A stretch of DNA of 64,000 bases. Source: CAVZBW01 sp963778465 (GTDB lineage Bacteria; Actinomycetota; Acidimicrobiia; Acidimicrobiales; RAAP-2). Positions within the stretch are counted from its first letter, which is position 1; every line of letters starts with the position of its first letter. A program made the position numbers and the translations under genes. The DNA is taken from NCBI GenBank assembly GCA_963778465.1, contig CAVZUK010000003.1:2232001-2296000 (forward strand). Direction: 5' to 3'. Under the pieces are notes generated by a model that searched no databases, was not told the origin of the DNA, and saw only the letters and a program-made list of their open reading frames with translations. Shown here in pieces: positions 52,692 to 61,722 of the stretch.

Positions 52692-53777
52692 TCAGTTCCT
52701 TGCGTCCGGCGGCCCGAGGCGCGCCGCGGCCAGGGCGATCGCCTCACGTGCATCGTGCGCCAACCGGAGGGTCAGCTCTTCGGCGGGTAGCTCCGAGGCG
52801 ATCCGGTGGGCCTGGCCGGCCCAGAGATTGATCAGATCCGGATCGCCCGCCGAGCGACCGTGCGCCCGGAGCGGCGAGGTGAGGTGGTGGATCTCGGGGT
52901 ACGCACGGGGTGCGTCCCCGGCGTACTGGTCGTGCAACCGGTTGGCGATCCCCCTCGCCAGGCGGCCGCTAAAGGCCCGGGTGAGCACGGTGGGCGTGTC
53001 GCTCGCCGTCGCGTCGCGCTGCGCGGGAGAGGTGCCGGCCTCCGGGGTCCGCAGGTAGGCGGTCCCGAGCTGGCCCGCGGCGGCCCCCGCCACGAGCACC
53101 GCAGCCAGCGCCCGGCCGGTCATGATCGAGCCGGCTGCCACCAGCGGCACGTCCACCTCGGCACCCACGAGCTGGAGCGCCGCCAGTACCGAGAGCTGCG
53201 ATTGCCGGTCGTCGTCGACGAAGGCACCCCGATGCCCACCGGCCTCCAGGCCCTGGACGACGAGGGCGTCGGCGCCGGAGTCGACGGCCCGGCGGGCCTC
53301 CCCCGGCGAGGTGACGGTCAGCCACACCTCTGATCCGGCATCCCGGAGGCGCCCGATCGTCTCGAGAGGCGGTAGCCCGAAGGTGAAGGAGACGGCGTCC
53401 GCCGGATAACGGCACAGCACGTCGATCTTCTCGTCGAAGGCGTCGTCGTCGAAGCGCGGCTCGCCAAGGTCGATCCCGGCCCGCGCCGCCTCGGGACCCA
53501 GCCGGGCGGCGTAGGCACGCACCTCCTCGGGATCGGCGGGCTCCCCGCCCGCGGCGAAGACGTTGACGCCGAGGCGCTGGACGCGCTCTATCGTCCCGAG
53601 CACGTCGCGTTGCAGGCGCTCGGGGGAGAGGTAGCCGGCAGCGAGGAACCCGAGACCGCCGGCGCGATCCACCGCCATGGCGAGCTCGGGGGTCGAGGGG
53701 CCGCCGGCCATCGGCGCCAGGACGATCGGCACCGCCAGGCCCTGGAGCACGCCGCCCGACCGCGGTGCGCCGCTCAT
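52692..53777 (-). CDS. Nitronate monooxygenase-type FMN protein
   Basis: 361-residue TIM-barrel flavoprotein of the nitronate monooxygenase (2-nitropropane dioxygenase) family. Motifs are PIVLAPMAGGPSTPELAMAV, FLAAGYLSPE, LVVQGLEAGGHRGAF (FMN phosphate site), VPLVAAGSIMTGRALAAVL and GTAYLRTPE. It oxidises nitronates to carbonyls and nitrite, a detoxification reaction; some members do other FMN chemistry. ATG 53777 gives MSGAPRSGG. Convergent with the SCO6745 gene. Confidence 0.87.
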   Translation of the reverse strand: MSGAPRSGGVLQGLAVPIVLAPMAGGPSTPELAMAVDRAGGLGFLAAGYLSPERLQRDVLGTIERVQRLGVNVFAAGGEPADPEEVRAYAARLGPEAARAGIDLGEPRFDDDAFDEKIDVLCRYPADAVSFTFGLPPLETIGRLRDAGSEVWLTVTSPGEARRAVDSGADALVVQGLEAGGHRGAFVDDDRQSQLSVLAALQLVGAEVDVPLVAAGSIMTGRALAAVLVAGAAAGQLGTAYLRTPEAGTSPAQRDATASDTPTVLTRAFSGRLARGIANRLHDQYAGDAPRAYPEIHHLTSPLRAHGRSAGDPDLINLWAGQAHRIASELPAEELTLRLAHDAREAIALAAARLGPPDARN

Positions 53778-53922
53778 GGAGATCCGGCCCGCCGATTCCG
53801 CCTGTCGCCCGGTCCATGGCCGAGTCTCGCGCCCGCGACGAGACGGGGTGGCGCCCACTCGACGGGAGGCCGCCCGGTTCCGGGTTGCTGCACGGGTGTG
53901 CCCCGCCGTAGCCTTCCCGGCC

Positions 53923-54078
53923 GTGCAGCTCACCCTCTGCCCCTACTGCGGCGACCGCATCGAACACCATCGGACCGAGCGGGTCCGATTCTCCTCGGAC
54001 GGGCCCCGGCGAGGGAGGGTGCTCGTGGATGGAGCGGTGCTGCACGAGTGCGGGGACCTCGCCGCCGGGGTGAGCTAG
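53923..54078 (+). CDS. Small zinc-ribbon-like protein
   Basis: 51 residues starting at GTG 53923: QLTLCPYCGDRIEHHRTERV, then VLVDGAVLHECGDLAAG. The first CPYC knuckle and His-His plus the final HEC could bind zinc. Family unknown. It lies in a divergent/convergent gap and is short enough that chance is possible, though the knuckle makes it plausible. Confidence 0.5.
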   Translation: MQLTLCPYCGDRIEHHRTERVRFSSDGPRRGRVLVDGAVLHECGDLAAGVS

Positions 54079-54291
54079 CGCAGGCGGGCGCCCGGGCCAT
54101 CTTTGTAAAGGTTCCTTCACGCAGCCTCAGCCGTTTCGTAGTCAGTCGCTCTATAAGGTGGATCTATCCACGGCCTGGCCATACTCGCCGCGTGGTCGTC
54201 GCCGGACCCCGGAAACCCCCCTCTGGCCGGCCCGGCGGCGCGTCCACCTCCCTGTAACCCTGTTGTAACCTGCCTGCCGCACGAGCAGGTT

Positions 54292-54335
54292 GAGGGCCGG
54301 TGGGGGGGTTCTGCCTAGGGGTTGTGCCGGCCCTC
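54292..54335. terminator. Inverted repeat at the 3' end of the PhyH gene
   Basis: GAGGGCCGG (54292-54300) and CCGGCCCTC (54327-54335) form a perfect 9-bp stem around a G-rich loop. It overlaps the last codons of the PhyH-like gene in the convergent gap with the small zinc-ribbon gene. No U-run, so a terminator role is tentative. Confidence 0.35.
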
Positions 54336-55274
54336 CCTGCTCGTCCCGGCCTTCGGGCCGAGGTGGTCGAGGTGTCCGCCCAGGTCAGGCCCGTTCGTCC
54401 CCCCTGCGGCGGGGCGATAGGGGGACAGGTCGATCCCGGGGTAGCGGAGCGCCACATCCGCCAGGGTCTGGTCGTCCCAGTACGGGTCGCCGGGCCTCGG
54501 AAACCCGAACAGGTCGCGCTCGCGCACCGAGCAACGGGGGATGAGCTTGGCCCATCGCTGCGGTGACTGCTTGGGCCAGGCCATCTTTCCGGCCCAGGTC
54601 ATGCCCCGGAGCTGGTAGTCGGCGAGCAGGGAGAACCGTGCGTGCCGGGAGCCGGTGATGTCCGAGCCCCGATGGAGGATGTCGGTGCGGTACATGAGGA
54701 GCGAGCCGGCGGGTCCGGTGGCCGCGACCTCCACCTCGGCGAGGGAGCCGGGCTCGATGTAGAGGGGGGTGAACGGCACGTGCTCGCCGTCCTCGAAGGG
54801 GACGAGGCGCGTCGGGCCGTCCTCGTCGGTGACGTCGGAAAGGTAGACGAACGTCGTGATCTGCTGGTAGCGCCCGTCGCGGCGGGGCACCACCAGGCTG
54901 TGGCTCCCGTAGTCGCGATGGAGGGGTTGGTCGTAGTTGGCCGCTCCCGCGTACTTGGCCCACAGCTCGACCTTGTAGAGGTGCAGCTCCGTGCTCCCGA
55001 GGTACCGCTCGGCGGCGTCGACGAGGTCGGGGTGGAAGGCGAGGTGGTTGAGGTCCCACGAGCGGTAGGGAAACTCCTCGACGCCCGCGAATTGGTCTCC
55101 GGAGAATCGCGGATGCCGGTCCGGGTGGGCGAAGTACTCCTCCGGCTGCGGATAGTGCAGCCACAGGGTCTCCCGAGCCGCGGCGAGCTCGTCGCGGTCC
55201 AAGAAACCCTCGAGGAGGACGAACCCGCGTCGGCGCACTTCCTCGAGGGCGGCGTCGGGAATCCTCACGGACAC
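54315..55274 (-). CDS. Phytanoyl-CoA dioxygenase family (PhyH) oxygenase
   Basis: 319-residue Fe(II)/2-oxoglutarate oxygenase. The iron triad is seen as HRDYGSHSL (His-x-Asp) and a distal His in ILHRGSDITGSRHARFSLL, with the Arg that binds 2-oxoglutarate nearby. Begins VRRRGFVLLEGFLDRDELAAAR, the family N-terminus. It hydroxylates unactivated carbons of acyl or small molecules. Start GTG 55274 or 55268. Divergent from a zinc dehydrogenase 62 bp away, which could oxidise the alcohol product. Confidence 0.85.
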   Translation of the reverse strand: MSVRIPDAALEEVRRRGFVLLEGFLDRDELAAARETLWLHYPQPEEYFAHPDRHPRFSGDQFAGVEEFPYRSWDLNHLAFHPDLVDAAERYLGSTELHLYKVELWAKYAGAANYDQPLHRDYGSHSLVVPRRDGRYQQITTFVYLSDVTDEDGPTRLVPFEDGEHVPFTPLYIEPGSLAEVEVAATGPAGSLLMYRTDILHRGSDITGSRHARFSLLADYQLRGMTWAGKMAWPKQSPQRWAKLIPRCSVRERDLFGFPRPGDPYWDDQTLADVALRYPGIDLSPYRPAAGGTNGPDLGGHLDHLGPKAGTSREGRHNP

Positions 55275-55336
55275 GCATGGTACGGCCGAGGATCGGTGGA
55301 CGCCCGTGCTCCGGTCCGCACGTAGGCTGCGGAGCC

Positions 55337-56518
55337 GTGAGAGGGGTTCAGTTCGACATGGCCGATCCGACCTTCCCGGCATCGTTGGTGGAGCTCCCGG
55401 AGCCCGACCTCCCCGGGCCCGATTGGGCGAGGGTGGAGGTGGCCACGGGGGGGATCTGCGGGAGCGACCTTCACCTCTTCTCGCACAACACCGGTCCGTC
55501 GCCGACGCTCGTCTCGGGAGGCCTGCTGCCCTTCGTCCTCGGCCACGAGATCGCCGGGCGCGTGATCGAGACCGGGCCCGGATGCTCCCTCGCCACCGGC
55601 ACCCGGGTGGCGCTCGATCCCTGCATCCCGTGTGCGCCCCGTGGAATCGCGCCGCCGTGTCCAAATTGCGCGCGGGGCTGGACGTCGTCTTGCTGGAACC
55701 TCGACAGCCGCGTGGTGAGCGCGGGGCGATCGCTCGGCTACACCCGGGACCTCGGCGGCGGGTGGTGCGAGCAGGTCCTCGCCCACGTGTCGATGCTGCA
55801 CCTCCTCCCCGACGCCGTCACCGATCGTGGCGCCAGCCTCTGCGAGCCGGTCTCGATCGCCAGCCACGGGCTCCTCCGGGCCGCCCCGCACGACGGCGAT
55901 CCCGTCCTCGTGGTCGGGGCGGGCATCATCGGCCTGGCGTCGTTGGCGGCGCTCAAGGGCCTGTTTCCCGGTTGCCCGGTGACGGTGGTGGCACGCCACC
56001 AGCACCAGCTGGATGCGGCCGCTCGCTGCGGGGCCGATCACGTGGTGTTGGGTCAGCCGGACAGCGCCCATTTCGAGGAGCTGGGCAGACTGAGCGGGGC
56101 GAGGGTCGTGGGGTCCAAGTCCGACCTCATGCTGATGGGAGGGTTCCCCTACGTCGTGGAAGCGGTGGGCGCGCCGCAATCCGTGACCGAGTCCCTGCGC
56201 GCCGTCGCCCACCGTGGGACCGTCCTGTTGCTCGGGGCGGCGGGCATCAGTGAGGTCGATCTCACCCCCGTCTGGTACAAGGAGGCGGCACTCGTCGGCT
56301 CCATCGACCACACGGTGGACGAGCCGGGTGCTCCGGGCCTCGCGGGCGAGCCGGGTCGACACTCCGTCGACCGAGCTCTCGACATCCTCGCGGCGGGCCT
56401 TCTGCCGCACGAGGTGGTGGTGACCCACGAGTTCTCGCTCGACCAGTACCGCGAGGCGATCGAGGCGGCGATCGATCGTCGCAATTCGCACGCCATCAAG
56501 GTCGTCTTCCGACCTTAG
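55337..56518 (+). CDS. Zinc-binding alcohol dehydrogenase
   Basis: 393-residue MDR enzyme. Zinc ligands appear in GICGSDLHLF and LGHEIAGRV, with an atypical Cys lobe (PCIPCAPRGIAPPCPNCARG). NAD site is VLVVGAGIIGLASL. The lobe and the later DLGGGWCEQVLAHVSMLHLLPD are paralogous to the dehydrogenase at 21228-22541. GTG start at 55337 (RGVQFDMADPTFP). Probably oxidises the product of the divergent PhyH-type oxygenase; this is inferred from position. Confidence 0.88.
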   Translation: MRGVQFDMADPTFPASLVELPEPDLPGPDWARVEVATGGICGSDLHLFSHNTGPSPTLVSGGLLPFVLGHEIAGRVIETGPGCSLATGTRVALDPCIPCAPRGIAPPCPNCARGWTSSCWNLDSRVVSAGRSLGYTRDLGGGWCEQVLAHVSMLHLLPDAVTDRGASLCEPVSIASHGLLRAAPHDGDPVLVVGAGIIGLASLAALKGLFPGCPVTVVARHQHQLDAAARCGADHVVLGQPDSAHFEELGRLSGARVVGSKSDLMLMGGFPYVVEAVGAPQSVTESLRAVAHRGTVLLLGAAGISEVDLTPVWYKEAALVGSIDHTVDEPGAPGLAGEPGRHSVDRALDILAAGLLPHEVVVTHEFSLDQYREAIEAAIDRRNSHAIKVVFRP

Positions 56519-56583
56519 GCCGGCCAGGTCCCGTCGGATAGGCTCGCCGGCGGCATGGCCGCCGAGGAGCCGGGGAGTGGGAG

Positions 56584-57047
56584 ATGACTGACATCGTGAC
56601 CGTCCGGGTCCCCCCGGCCGTTGCGGAGACGATCTACGCCGACGATGTCTTCATCACGGTGCAGAGCCCGAATGCCGACGAGTACCGGGCCAAGGACGCG
56701 GGGCGGGCCCGGTCCCCGACGTGCGGCTCAATCCCACCGATCTCGGCCAGATGCTGTGGGTCCGGTCGATCACGGCGAGACAGGCGGAGCTCGACCTGGC
56801 CCGCGCGCTGGCGGCGGTGTTTTTCGCCGTGCACGGCAGCCTGGCCGACGCCTCGGGCGTCCATCGACCGAGCGAGGCACCCTTCGAGATCGAGGTGCGC
56901 AACGCGGAGGGGAAATCGCAATGGCTTCTCGATACCCACGAGACCTGCATCATCGACGAGGAGGTCATCAGCGATCACGTCAACCTGGGGCACTACCGCG
57001 TCAACGGCCTGTGGCGCCCGCTGCGCGCACCCCTCACCACCTCATGA
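56584..57047 (+). pseudogene. Hypothetical protein with a frameshift in a G-run
   Basis: From ATG 56584 (preceded by GGGAG) the frame reads MTDIVTVRVPPAVAETIYADD up to EYRAKDAG near 56700. It then breaks inside GCGGGGCGGGC and resumes in another frame as VRLNPTDLGQMLWVRSITARQ to VNGLWRPLRAPLTTS at 57047. Restoring one base gives a coherent protein of about 154 residues of unknown family. No membrane segment. The shift may be a homopolymer error or a real lesion. Stop overlaps the lipoprotein start (ATGA). Confidence 0.65.
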
Positions 57048-57370
57048 CCGTCCCCCAGCACGCAGTCCGGCGTCGGCTCTCCCTCGATGGCGGAGAGTGG
57101 CCCGTGAGGTCCGGTCTCCTCGGCGCGCTCTTGGTGGGCTTCGCCGTCGTCCTTGGGGCGTGCAGCTCGACGTCCACGCCGGCGACGACGTCCACGACGT
57201 CGACGACCTCGTCGCCCTCCACGACCTCGGCCCCGGCGACGACGACGACCACGTCGCGGTCCACGACGACGACGTCGCACGCGACCACCACGACGGCACC
57301 GGCAACCACCACCACGCACCCCACGACCACGACGACCACCTCAACGACGACCACGACGACCTCGCCGTAG
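57044..57370 (+). CDS. Thr-rich lipoprotein of unknown function
   Basis: 108 residues. A hydrophobic stretch GLLGALLVGFAVVLGAC ends in a lipobox (VLGAC, Cys near residue 40). After the Cys the chain is almost entirely Thr, Ser, Pro and Ala (TTSTTSTTSSPSTT and similar), a probably disordered, possibly O-mannosylated stalk. No folded domain follows. ATG 57044 overlaps the preceding gene by ATGA, suggesting coupled expression. The repeat DNA (ACG-rich) could be slippage-prone. Confidence 0.7.
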   Translation: MTVPQHAVRRRLSLDGGEWPVRSGLLGALLVGFAVVLGACSSTSTPATTSTTSTTSSPSTTSAPATTTTTSRSTTTTSHATTTTAPATTTTHPTTTTTTSTTTTTTSP

Positions 57371-57501
57371 GGCCTCGCAGGGCTTCCGACGCGGTGTGAC
57401 GGCGTGGGCGACGCCGGACGGTCGAGGGGCTCGAGACCCTCGCACCCGGGATGCGTCGGGTGACGTTGGGTAGGGTACTCGGGGCGGTTCAGGGCTCCGG
57501 G

Positions 57502-57538
57502 GGCCCCGCCGGCCGGAGAGAGAGGGCGCGGCGGGGCC
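57502..57538. terminator. Strong hairpin in the 370-bp convergent gap
   Basis: GGCCCCGCCG (57502-57511) and CGGCGGGGCC (57529-57538) form a perfect 10-bp G+C stem with a 17-nt loop. The gap 57371-57740 separates the plus-strand lipoprotein gene from the minus-strand esterase gene, so a bidirectional terminator is expected here. There is no U-run on either side. I see no other gene or RNA in this gap. Confidence 0.5.
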
Positions 57539-57740
57539 GCTCCCGGACCCATCCATGGTAGTGGCCGCGGTGCCCGTGGGGAGCGGGCCGACGGGACCAC
57601 TGCTCGTCCATTTCCAGACCTTTCACAGCAAAACGCTGGGTATCGTCTGGTCGCCGGCAACGGAGCCGCCGACCGGATCCGGTGCGGCTCGAGCCCTCGT
57701 CGCCCCGCGCCTCGAGGACTGGGGACTCGACCAGTGCGGA

Positions 57741-58643
57741 TCACTCCACCGCGGGTAGCCGGTGCTGCGAGAGGAACTGCCAGACGAGCTCGTTGGTGGG
57801 GAAGTCCTCGACGATGGGGCCGAGTAGGCCCTCGAGGCCTCGGTAGGCGGCGGTGCCGGGCCAGGAATGACCGTGGCGTTCGAGCTCGCAGAGCGCGAAC
57901 AGCTTGACGCCGTCACGTTGCCATTCGGTCACGACGAGCCCGGCGTTGCGCCGCTGCGGTCCGGACCTCGTGGCGGCGTGCCTCGCCGCCCACTCGTCGA
58001 TCATCTGGGGCATGGCCGGGGGATCGAGGTCGCGCAGATCCTCGTCGTCTCCGCCCGGCCCGGCGCGCCGTAGATCCGCCTCGGCGCGGATCGCGTCGGC
58101 CTGGAGCGGCCCACCCGCGAAGGGCACGAGCGGGTCGTTCGTCCCGTGCACGACGATCGTGGGCACGGCCCGCTGTGGTGTGCCGCTCCTCGGAAAGCGA
58201 GCACCTGCGACGAGTGCCGTGGCGGCGATCCGGTGGGCCAGACGGTACGAGAGCACGGAGCCGAGCAGGGCGCCGTTGGACATGCCGACGACGTAGACAC
58301 GGTCGGGATCGATCGGCCATCTGGCACTGGCCTCGGCGATCAGCTCGTCGAGGAACTCTGCGTCGGGATTGTCCCCTACGGTGGTCGCCCACTGCGGCGC
58401 GTCGCTCGAAGAGGGGAGCGTGCCGTCGGGTACGACGGTCATGAACCCGTGGACGGCGCCGTGCGCGGAGAGGCCGGTGGCCCGTGCGTGGAACTCGGCC
58501 CCCTCGCCGAACCCGTGCAGCTGGACGACGAGAGGGTAGGGGGCGGCCGCGGTCTCGGGCTCGGTGACGAGGTACCAGCGCCGGGTCCCGTCGGCCAGCT
58601 GCAGCTCCCGGCGCTCGAGCAGCGCGCGTCCCACCGCCGTCAT
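57741..58643 (-). CDS. Polyhydroxybutyrate depolymerase-like esterase (LpqC type)
   Basis: 300-residue alpha/beta hydrolase. Features are VVQLHGFGEGAEF, nucleophile GMSNGALLGSV (GxSxG), Asp in VVHGTNDPLVPF and His in ERHGHSWPG, the triad of PHB-depolymerase/feruloyl-esterase-like enzymes. No signal peptide is visible, so it is probably cytoplasmic. ATG 58643 overlaps the stop of the CoA transferase (ATGA), forming a two-gene unit. The substrate is an ester of unknown type. Confidence 0.87.
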   Translation of the reverse strand: MTAVGRALLERRELQLADGTRRWYLVTEPETAAAPYPLVVQLHGFGEGAEFHARATGLSAHGAVHGFMTVVPDGTLPSSSDAPQWATTVGDNPDAEFLDELIAEASARWPIDPDRVYVVGMSNGALLGSVLSYRLAHRIAATALVAGARFPRSGTPQRAVPTIVVHGTNDPLVPFAGGPLQADAIRAEADLRRAGPGGDDEDLRDLDPPAMPQMIDEWAARHAATRSGPQRRNAGLVVTEWQRDGVKLFALCELERHGHSWPGTAAYRGLEGLLGPIVEDFPTNELVWQFLSQHRLPAVE

Positions 58644-59887
58644 GAGGGTGCCGACGGCACGCCGGCCCGCCCGACCACCCCCTGGTCGACCAGCTCGTCC
58701 ACCTCGTCGCCGCTCAAGCCGAGCACCTCGCGCAGGATCTCGTCGGTGTGCTGCCCCGCTTCCGGGCCCACCCAACGGACCGCTCCGGGCGACCCGGACA
58801 TCCGGGGAACGACCCCGGGCATGGCGATGGCGCGTCCCAGGCGCTCGTCGTGGAGCGAGATCAGGCTTTCGGACTCCCACAGCTCGCGGGTGTCCAAGAC
58901 GTCCGCCGTCGAGTTGACCCGTCCGGCCGCCACGCCGTGCGTCCAGCAGCGTTCGAGGAAGTCGCTCGCTCGGAGCCCCTTGATCACCGGAGCGATCAAC
59001 GCGTTGAGCTCGTCGCGATGCCGAACGCGATCGAGGTTGGTCGAGAAGCGGGGATCGGAGGCCAGCTCCTCGTGCCCGACCGCGGCGCAGAACCGCCGCC
59101 ACATGCTCGGGGACGAGACGGGAACGACCACCCACGTCCCGTCGGCCGTCTCGTACAGGGAATTGGGCGCGATGTCGCGGTTTTCGTTGCCGAGTCGCTC
59201 GGGTACCTCGCCGGTCACCGAGCAGGCCGCGACCGCACCTTCGAGCATCCGCAGCACCGGCTCGTAGAGAGCGAACTCGACCAGCTGCCCGCGCCCGGTC
59301 CGCTGACGCTCGAAGAGCGCCAGCATCACGGCGTAGGCGCCGTGGGTGCCTGCGAGGCCGTCGGCGACGGGGAACCCGCAGAACATCGGCGGACCGTCCG
59401 GCATGCCGGTGAGGTGGGTCAAGCCCGCGAACGCCTCGGCCACCCGGGCAAACCCGGGCCGGTCCGAGTGCCTGCCGAAGGCGGTGAGGTGGAACATGAC
59501 GAGCTGCGTGTTGAGCGCGCTCAAGTCCTCGTAGTCGATGGACCAACGCTCGAGGGCCGACCTCCGGAAGTTCGTGACGACGACGTCGGCGCGACGCGCC
59601 AACTCGCGAAAGAGGTCGCGACCCTTGGGCGTCCGAAGGTCCAACGCGACGCTGCGCTTGTTCCGGTTGGTGGACTTGGAGGGGAGGTGCTGGCCGTCGA
59701 GGACCGGGGCGCTCTGGCGCATCGGGTCGCCATCGCCGACGTCCTCGACCTTGATCACCTCGGCGCCGAAGTCCCCGAGCAACCCGGCGCAGTAAGGGCC
59801 GGCGAGCATCGTCGAGGCGTCCAGCACGCTGATGCCTCTCAGCGGGGCCGAGAGGGGCTCGGCGCCGTCCTGCCCGGAGAAGACCAT
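58640..59887 (-). CDS. CaiB/BaiF family CoA transferase lacking the usual catalytic Asp
   Basis: 415-residue class III CoA transferase. Marks are VLDASTMLAGPYCAGLLGDFGAEVIKVED (fold mark), NRNKRSVALDL, VVTNFRRSALERW and PEAGQHTDEILREVLGL. The position that usually holds the catalytic Asp (GFDxxxxA) reads GFARVAEAFAGLTHLTG here, with Ala. Other family members with this variant are known, so the reaction may differ or use a different residue. Start ATG 59887 (MVFSGQDG). Coupled to the esterase and divergent from the LysR gene, which probably controls both. Confidence 0.87.
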   Translation of the reverse strand: MVFSGQDGAEPLSAPLRGISVLDASTMLAGPYCAGLLGDFGAEVIKVEDVGDGDPMRQSAPVLDGQHLPSKSTNRNKRSVALDLRTPKGRDLFRELARRADVVVTNFRRSALERWSIDYEDLSALNTQLVMFHLTAFGRHSDRPGFARVAEAFAGLTHLTGMPDGPPMFCGFPVADGLAGTHGAYAVMLALFERQRTGRGQLVEFALYEPVLRMLEGAVAACSVTGEVPERLGNENRDIAPNSLYETADGTWVVVPVSSPSMWRRFCAAVGHEELASDPRFSTNLDRVRHRDELNALIAPVIKGLRASDFLERCWTHGVAAGRVNSTADVLDTRELWESESLISLHDERLGRAIAMPGVVPRMSGSPGAVRWVGPEAGQHTDEILREVLGLSGDEVDELVDQGVVGRAGVPSAPS

Positions 59888-59943
59888 GGAGGATTGTCGC
59901 GTGGAGGGTAGATGAGCGATACCCCCCAACACCTTTTCAAGTG

Positions 59944-59958
59944 ATAAATAGAAGTTAT
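59944..59958. promoter_or_regulatory. Candidate LysR-type binding site
   Basis: ATAA (59944-59947) and TTAT (59955-59958) flank seven bases; inside it TAAATAGAAGTTA is a T-N11-A LysR box. It lies in the most A+T-rich part of the divergent gap (59888-59982), with likely promoters for both sides. Confidence 0.5.
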
Positions 59959-59982
59959 GGTGCCGCACCGCCGGGAGGCTTG

Positions 59983-60879
59983 GTGAACCTGCGTCAGGCC
60001 CGGTGCCTCGACGCCGTGGCGCGGCACGGGTCCTTCCGGACGGCGGCCGCGGAGCTGCTGGTCACGCAGCCTGCGGTCTCCCAGAGCCTGGGCTCGCTCG
60101 AGCGGGAGCTCGGTGTGCAGCTGGTCACCCGCTCTCCGAGGGGCGCCGTCCTCACCGGTGAGGGGCGGTCGTTGCTGCCTCGCATCCGCGCGTTGATCAA
60201 CGCCGAGGATTCGGCGCTGCGCGAGGCGGGCGTGCTGCGGCGGGGCCTCGGGGGGACCGTCAAGGTCTCGAGCGTCAATCTGGCCCTGGTCGAGGTCTTC
60301 GCCCCGGCGATCGCGACCTTCGTCGCTCGCTATCCGGACCACGAGATCGAGGTGCGGGAGGCGAGCGCCGAGCTCGTCCAGCGCCGGATCCAAGAAGGGG
60401 AGGACGATCTCGGCGCCTTCGGGGTGATCGGCCCGTCGATCCCGACTCTTCCGGGTGCCGTCGCCCGGGCGCTCGGCACGATCGAGCTCTGGGTGGCCGT
60501 ACCCGCGGGGCACCCGGCGGGCGATATCGATCGCTTCGGACCCGGGGACCTCGCGGCCCAGCCCCTCGTGCTGTTCCGAGAGGGTTGGGCGATCCGGGAC
60601 GTCGTGGAGCGGTACCTCGGTGGTCGCGCCGCGCGGGTGATCTGCGAGGTGTCCGACGTCGGTGCGGCGAGTGCCCTCGTCGCTGCGGGGGCGGGACTCT
60701 CGGTGCTGCCTCGCCCCCCGGTGACCGCACCGGACGACGAGATCGTCTACCGGCGCCTCGACCCGCCGATGCCGGTCCTGACCCGGGTCTTGGCGGAGCC
60801 CGATCGGCCGAGCCGCCCGACCGCCGTCGCCGCCTTCGTCGAGGTCTTGGAGGAGACCCTCGGCGAGAGCCTGGGCTAG
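59983..60879 (+). CDS. LysR-family transcriptional regulator
   Basis: 298-residue LysR regulator: NLRQARCLDAVARHGSFRTAAAELLVTQPAVSQSLGSLEREL (HTH mark) and an effector-binding domain with VKVSSVNLALVEVFAPAIATF. GTG 59983 is chosen because GGGAGG lies four bases upstream; a GTG at 59941 would overlap the putative operator. Divergent from the CoA transferase/esterase unit, its probable target. Its stop is 3 bp from the stop of the next gene (convergent). Confidence 0.9.
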   Translation: MNLRQARCLDAVARHGSFRTAAAELLVTQPAVSQSLGSLERELGVQLVTRSPRGAVLTGEGRSLLPRIRALINAEDSALREAGVLRRGLGGTVKVSSVNLALVEVFAPAIATFVARYPDHEIEVREASAELVQRRIQEGEDDLGAFGVIGPSIPTLPGAVARALGTIELWVAVPAGHPAGDIDRFGPGDLAAQPLVLFREGWAIRDVVERYLGGRAARVICEVSDVGAASALVAAGAGLSVLPRPPVTAPDDEIVYRRLDPPMPVLTRVLAEPDRPSRPTAVAAFVEVLEETLGESLG

Positions 60880-60882
60880 CCC

Positions 60883-61608
60883 TCAGAAGAGGAGCTGACC
60901 AGTCCAGCGCTGGGCGATCGACCGGTCGCCGAATAGCTCGAGGTCGTCGAGCGGCGCTCGGTTCAGGCACCACAGGTAGAGGGTCTCGGCCGACCCGCGC
61001 AGGGCGAGGTCACCCTTGGTGTGCTCCCGCACCACGTCGCACGAACCGTCCGGTCCGAGCCGTGCCGACCACTCGCCGGGACCGTCGGTGCGATGCAGGT
61101 GCACGGACTCCCCATCCCAGCCGTCGGGGGCGCGCTTGACGATCCGCTCGAGCATGACGGTGAGGTACTCGTCGAGCCCGTCGGCGGCCAGGTCGGCTTC
61201 GATCGGTTGGTGCGATGCGGTCGCGCCCTGCGCGTCCCACGCGTGGACCGCCGTCTCGTTCGCCTGGCGCCTCATCCAAAAACGCGGGGTCCGCGGCAGC
61301 CCGAAGGTCCAGCAGTTGGCGTCGGGATCGGCCGCCTTGAGGACCTCGAGGAGATCCGTGATCCTCACCCCGGCCCAGTCGATCAGCTCGTCCGGGCCGG
61401 GCTTCTCGACGCCCGCCACCGGATCGGCCCGCCCACCGGTGCGCACGATCGTGGCCGCCCAGCCCCACGTCGTCCCGACGTGGGTCAAGAGGTCGGTCAC
61501 CGTCCAGCCGGGGCACGAGGGCACGGCGGCGTCGAGATCGACCCGGGAGGCGGAGATGAGGGCGTCGGCCCGGTCGGCCAACGCGTCGACGTACTGGGCG
61601 GGCTCCAT
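60883..61608 (-). CDS. Maleylpyruvate isomerase family (DinB-like) protein, mycothiol-dependent type
   Basis: 241-residue protein of the actinobacterial TIGR03083-like DinB family. Metal ligands are expected in DLLTHVGTTWGWAA (first His) and NETAVHAWDAQG (second His with a Glu). The conserved CPGWTVTDLLTH motif is typical. Family members use mycothiol or metal for isomerase and thiol-transfer chemistry. ATG 61608 (MEPAQYVDALA). Convergent with the LysR gene. Confidence 0.85.
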   Translation of the reverse strand: MEPAQYVDALADRADALISASRVDLDAAVPSCPGWTVTDLLTHVGTTWGWAATIVRTGGRADPVAGVEKPGPDELIDWAGVRITDLLEVLKAADPDANCWTFGLPRTPRFWMRRQANETAVHAWDAQGATASHQPIEADLAADGLDEYLTVMLERIVKRAPDGWDGESVHLHRTDGPGEWSARLGPDGSCDVVREHTKGDLALRGSAETLYLWCLNRAPLDDLELFGDRSIAQRWTGQLLF

Positions 61609-61722
61609 GCACCCACCGTATCGCCAGGTCCCTCACCGAGGGCCAGGGATCGCCTGGTCCCCTGCAAGGGCCGGGATCGCCGAGCCGGTTCCGCCGAGCC
61701 TCGGTGTGGCCCCGTGACGTCC

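Noticed and set aside
54079..54291. Riboswitch or small RNA in the gap after the zinc-ribbon gene
   Set aside because: There are palindromes (for example GTGGAT-CT-ATCCAC at 54158-54171) and a TATAAG-like box, but no known riboswitch core, and no plus-strand gene follows.
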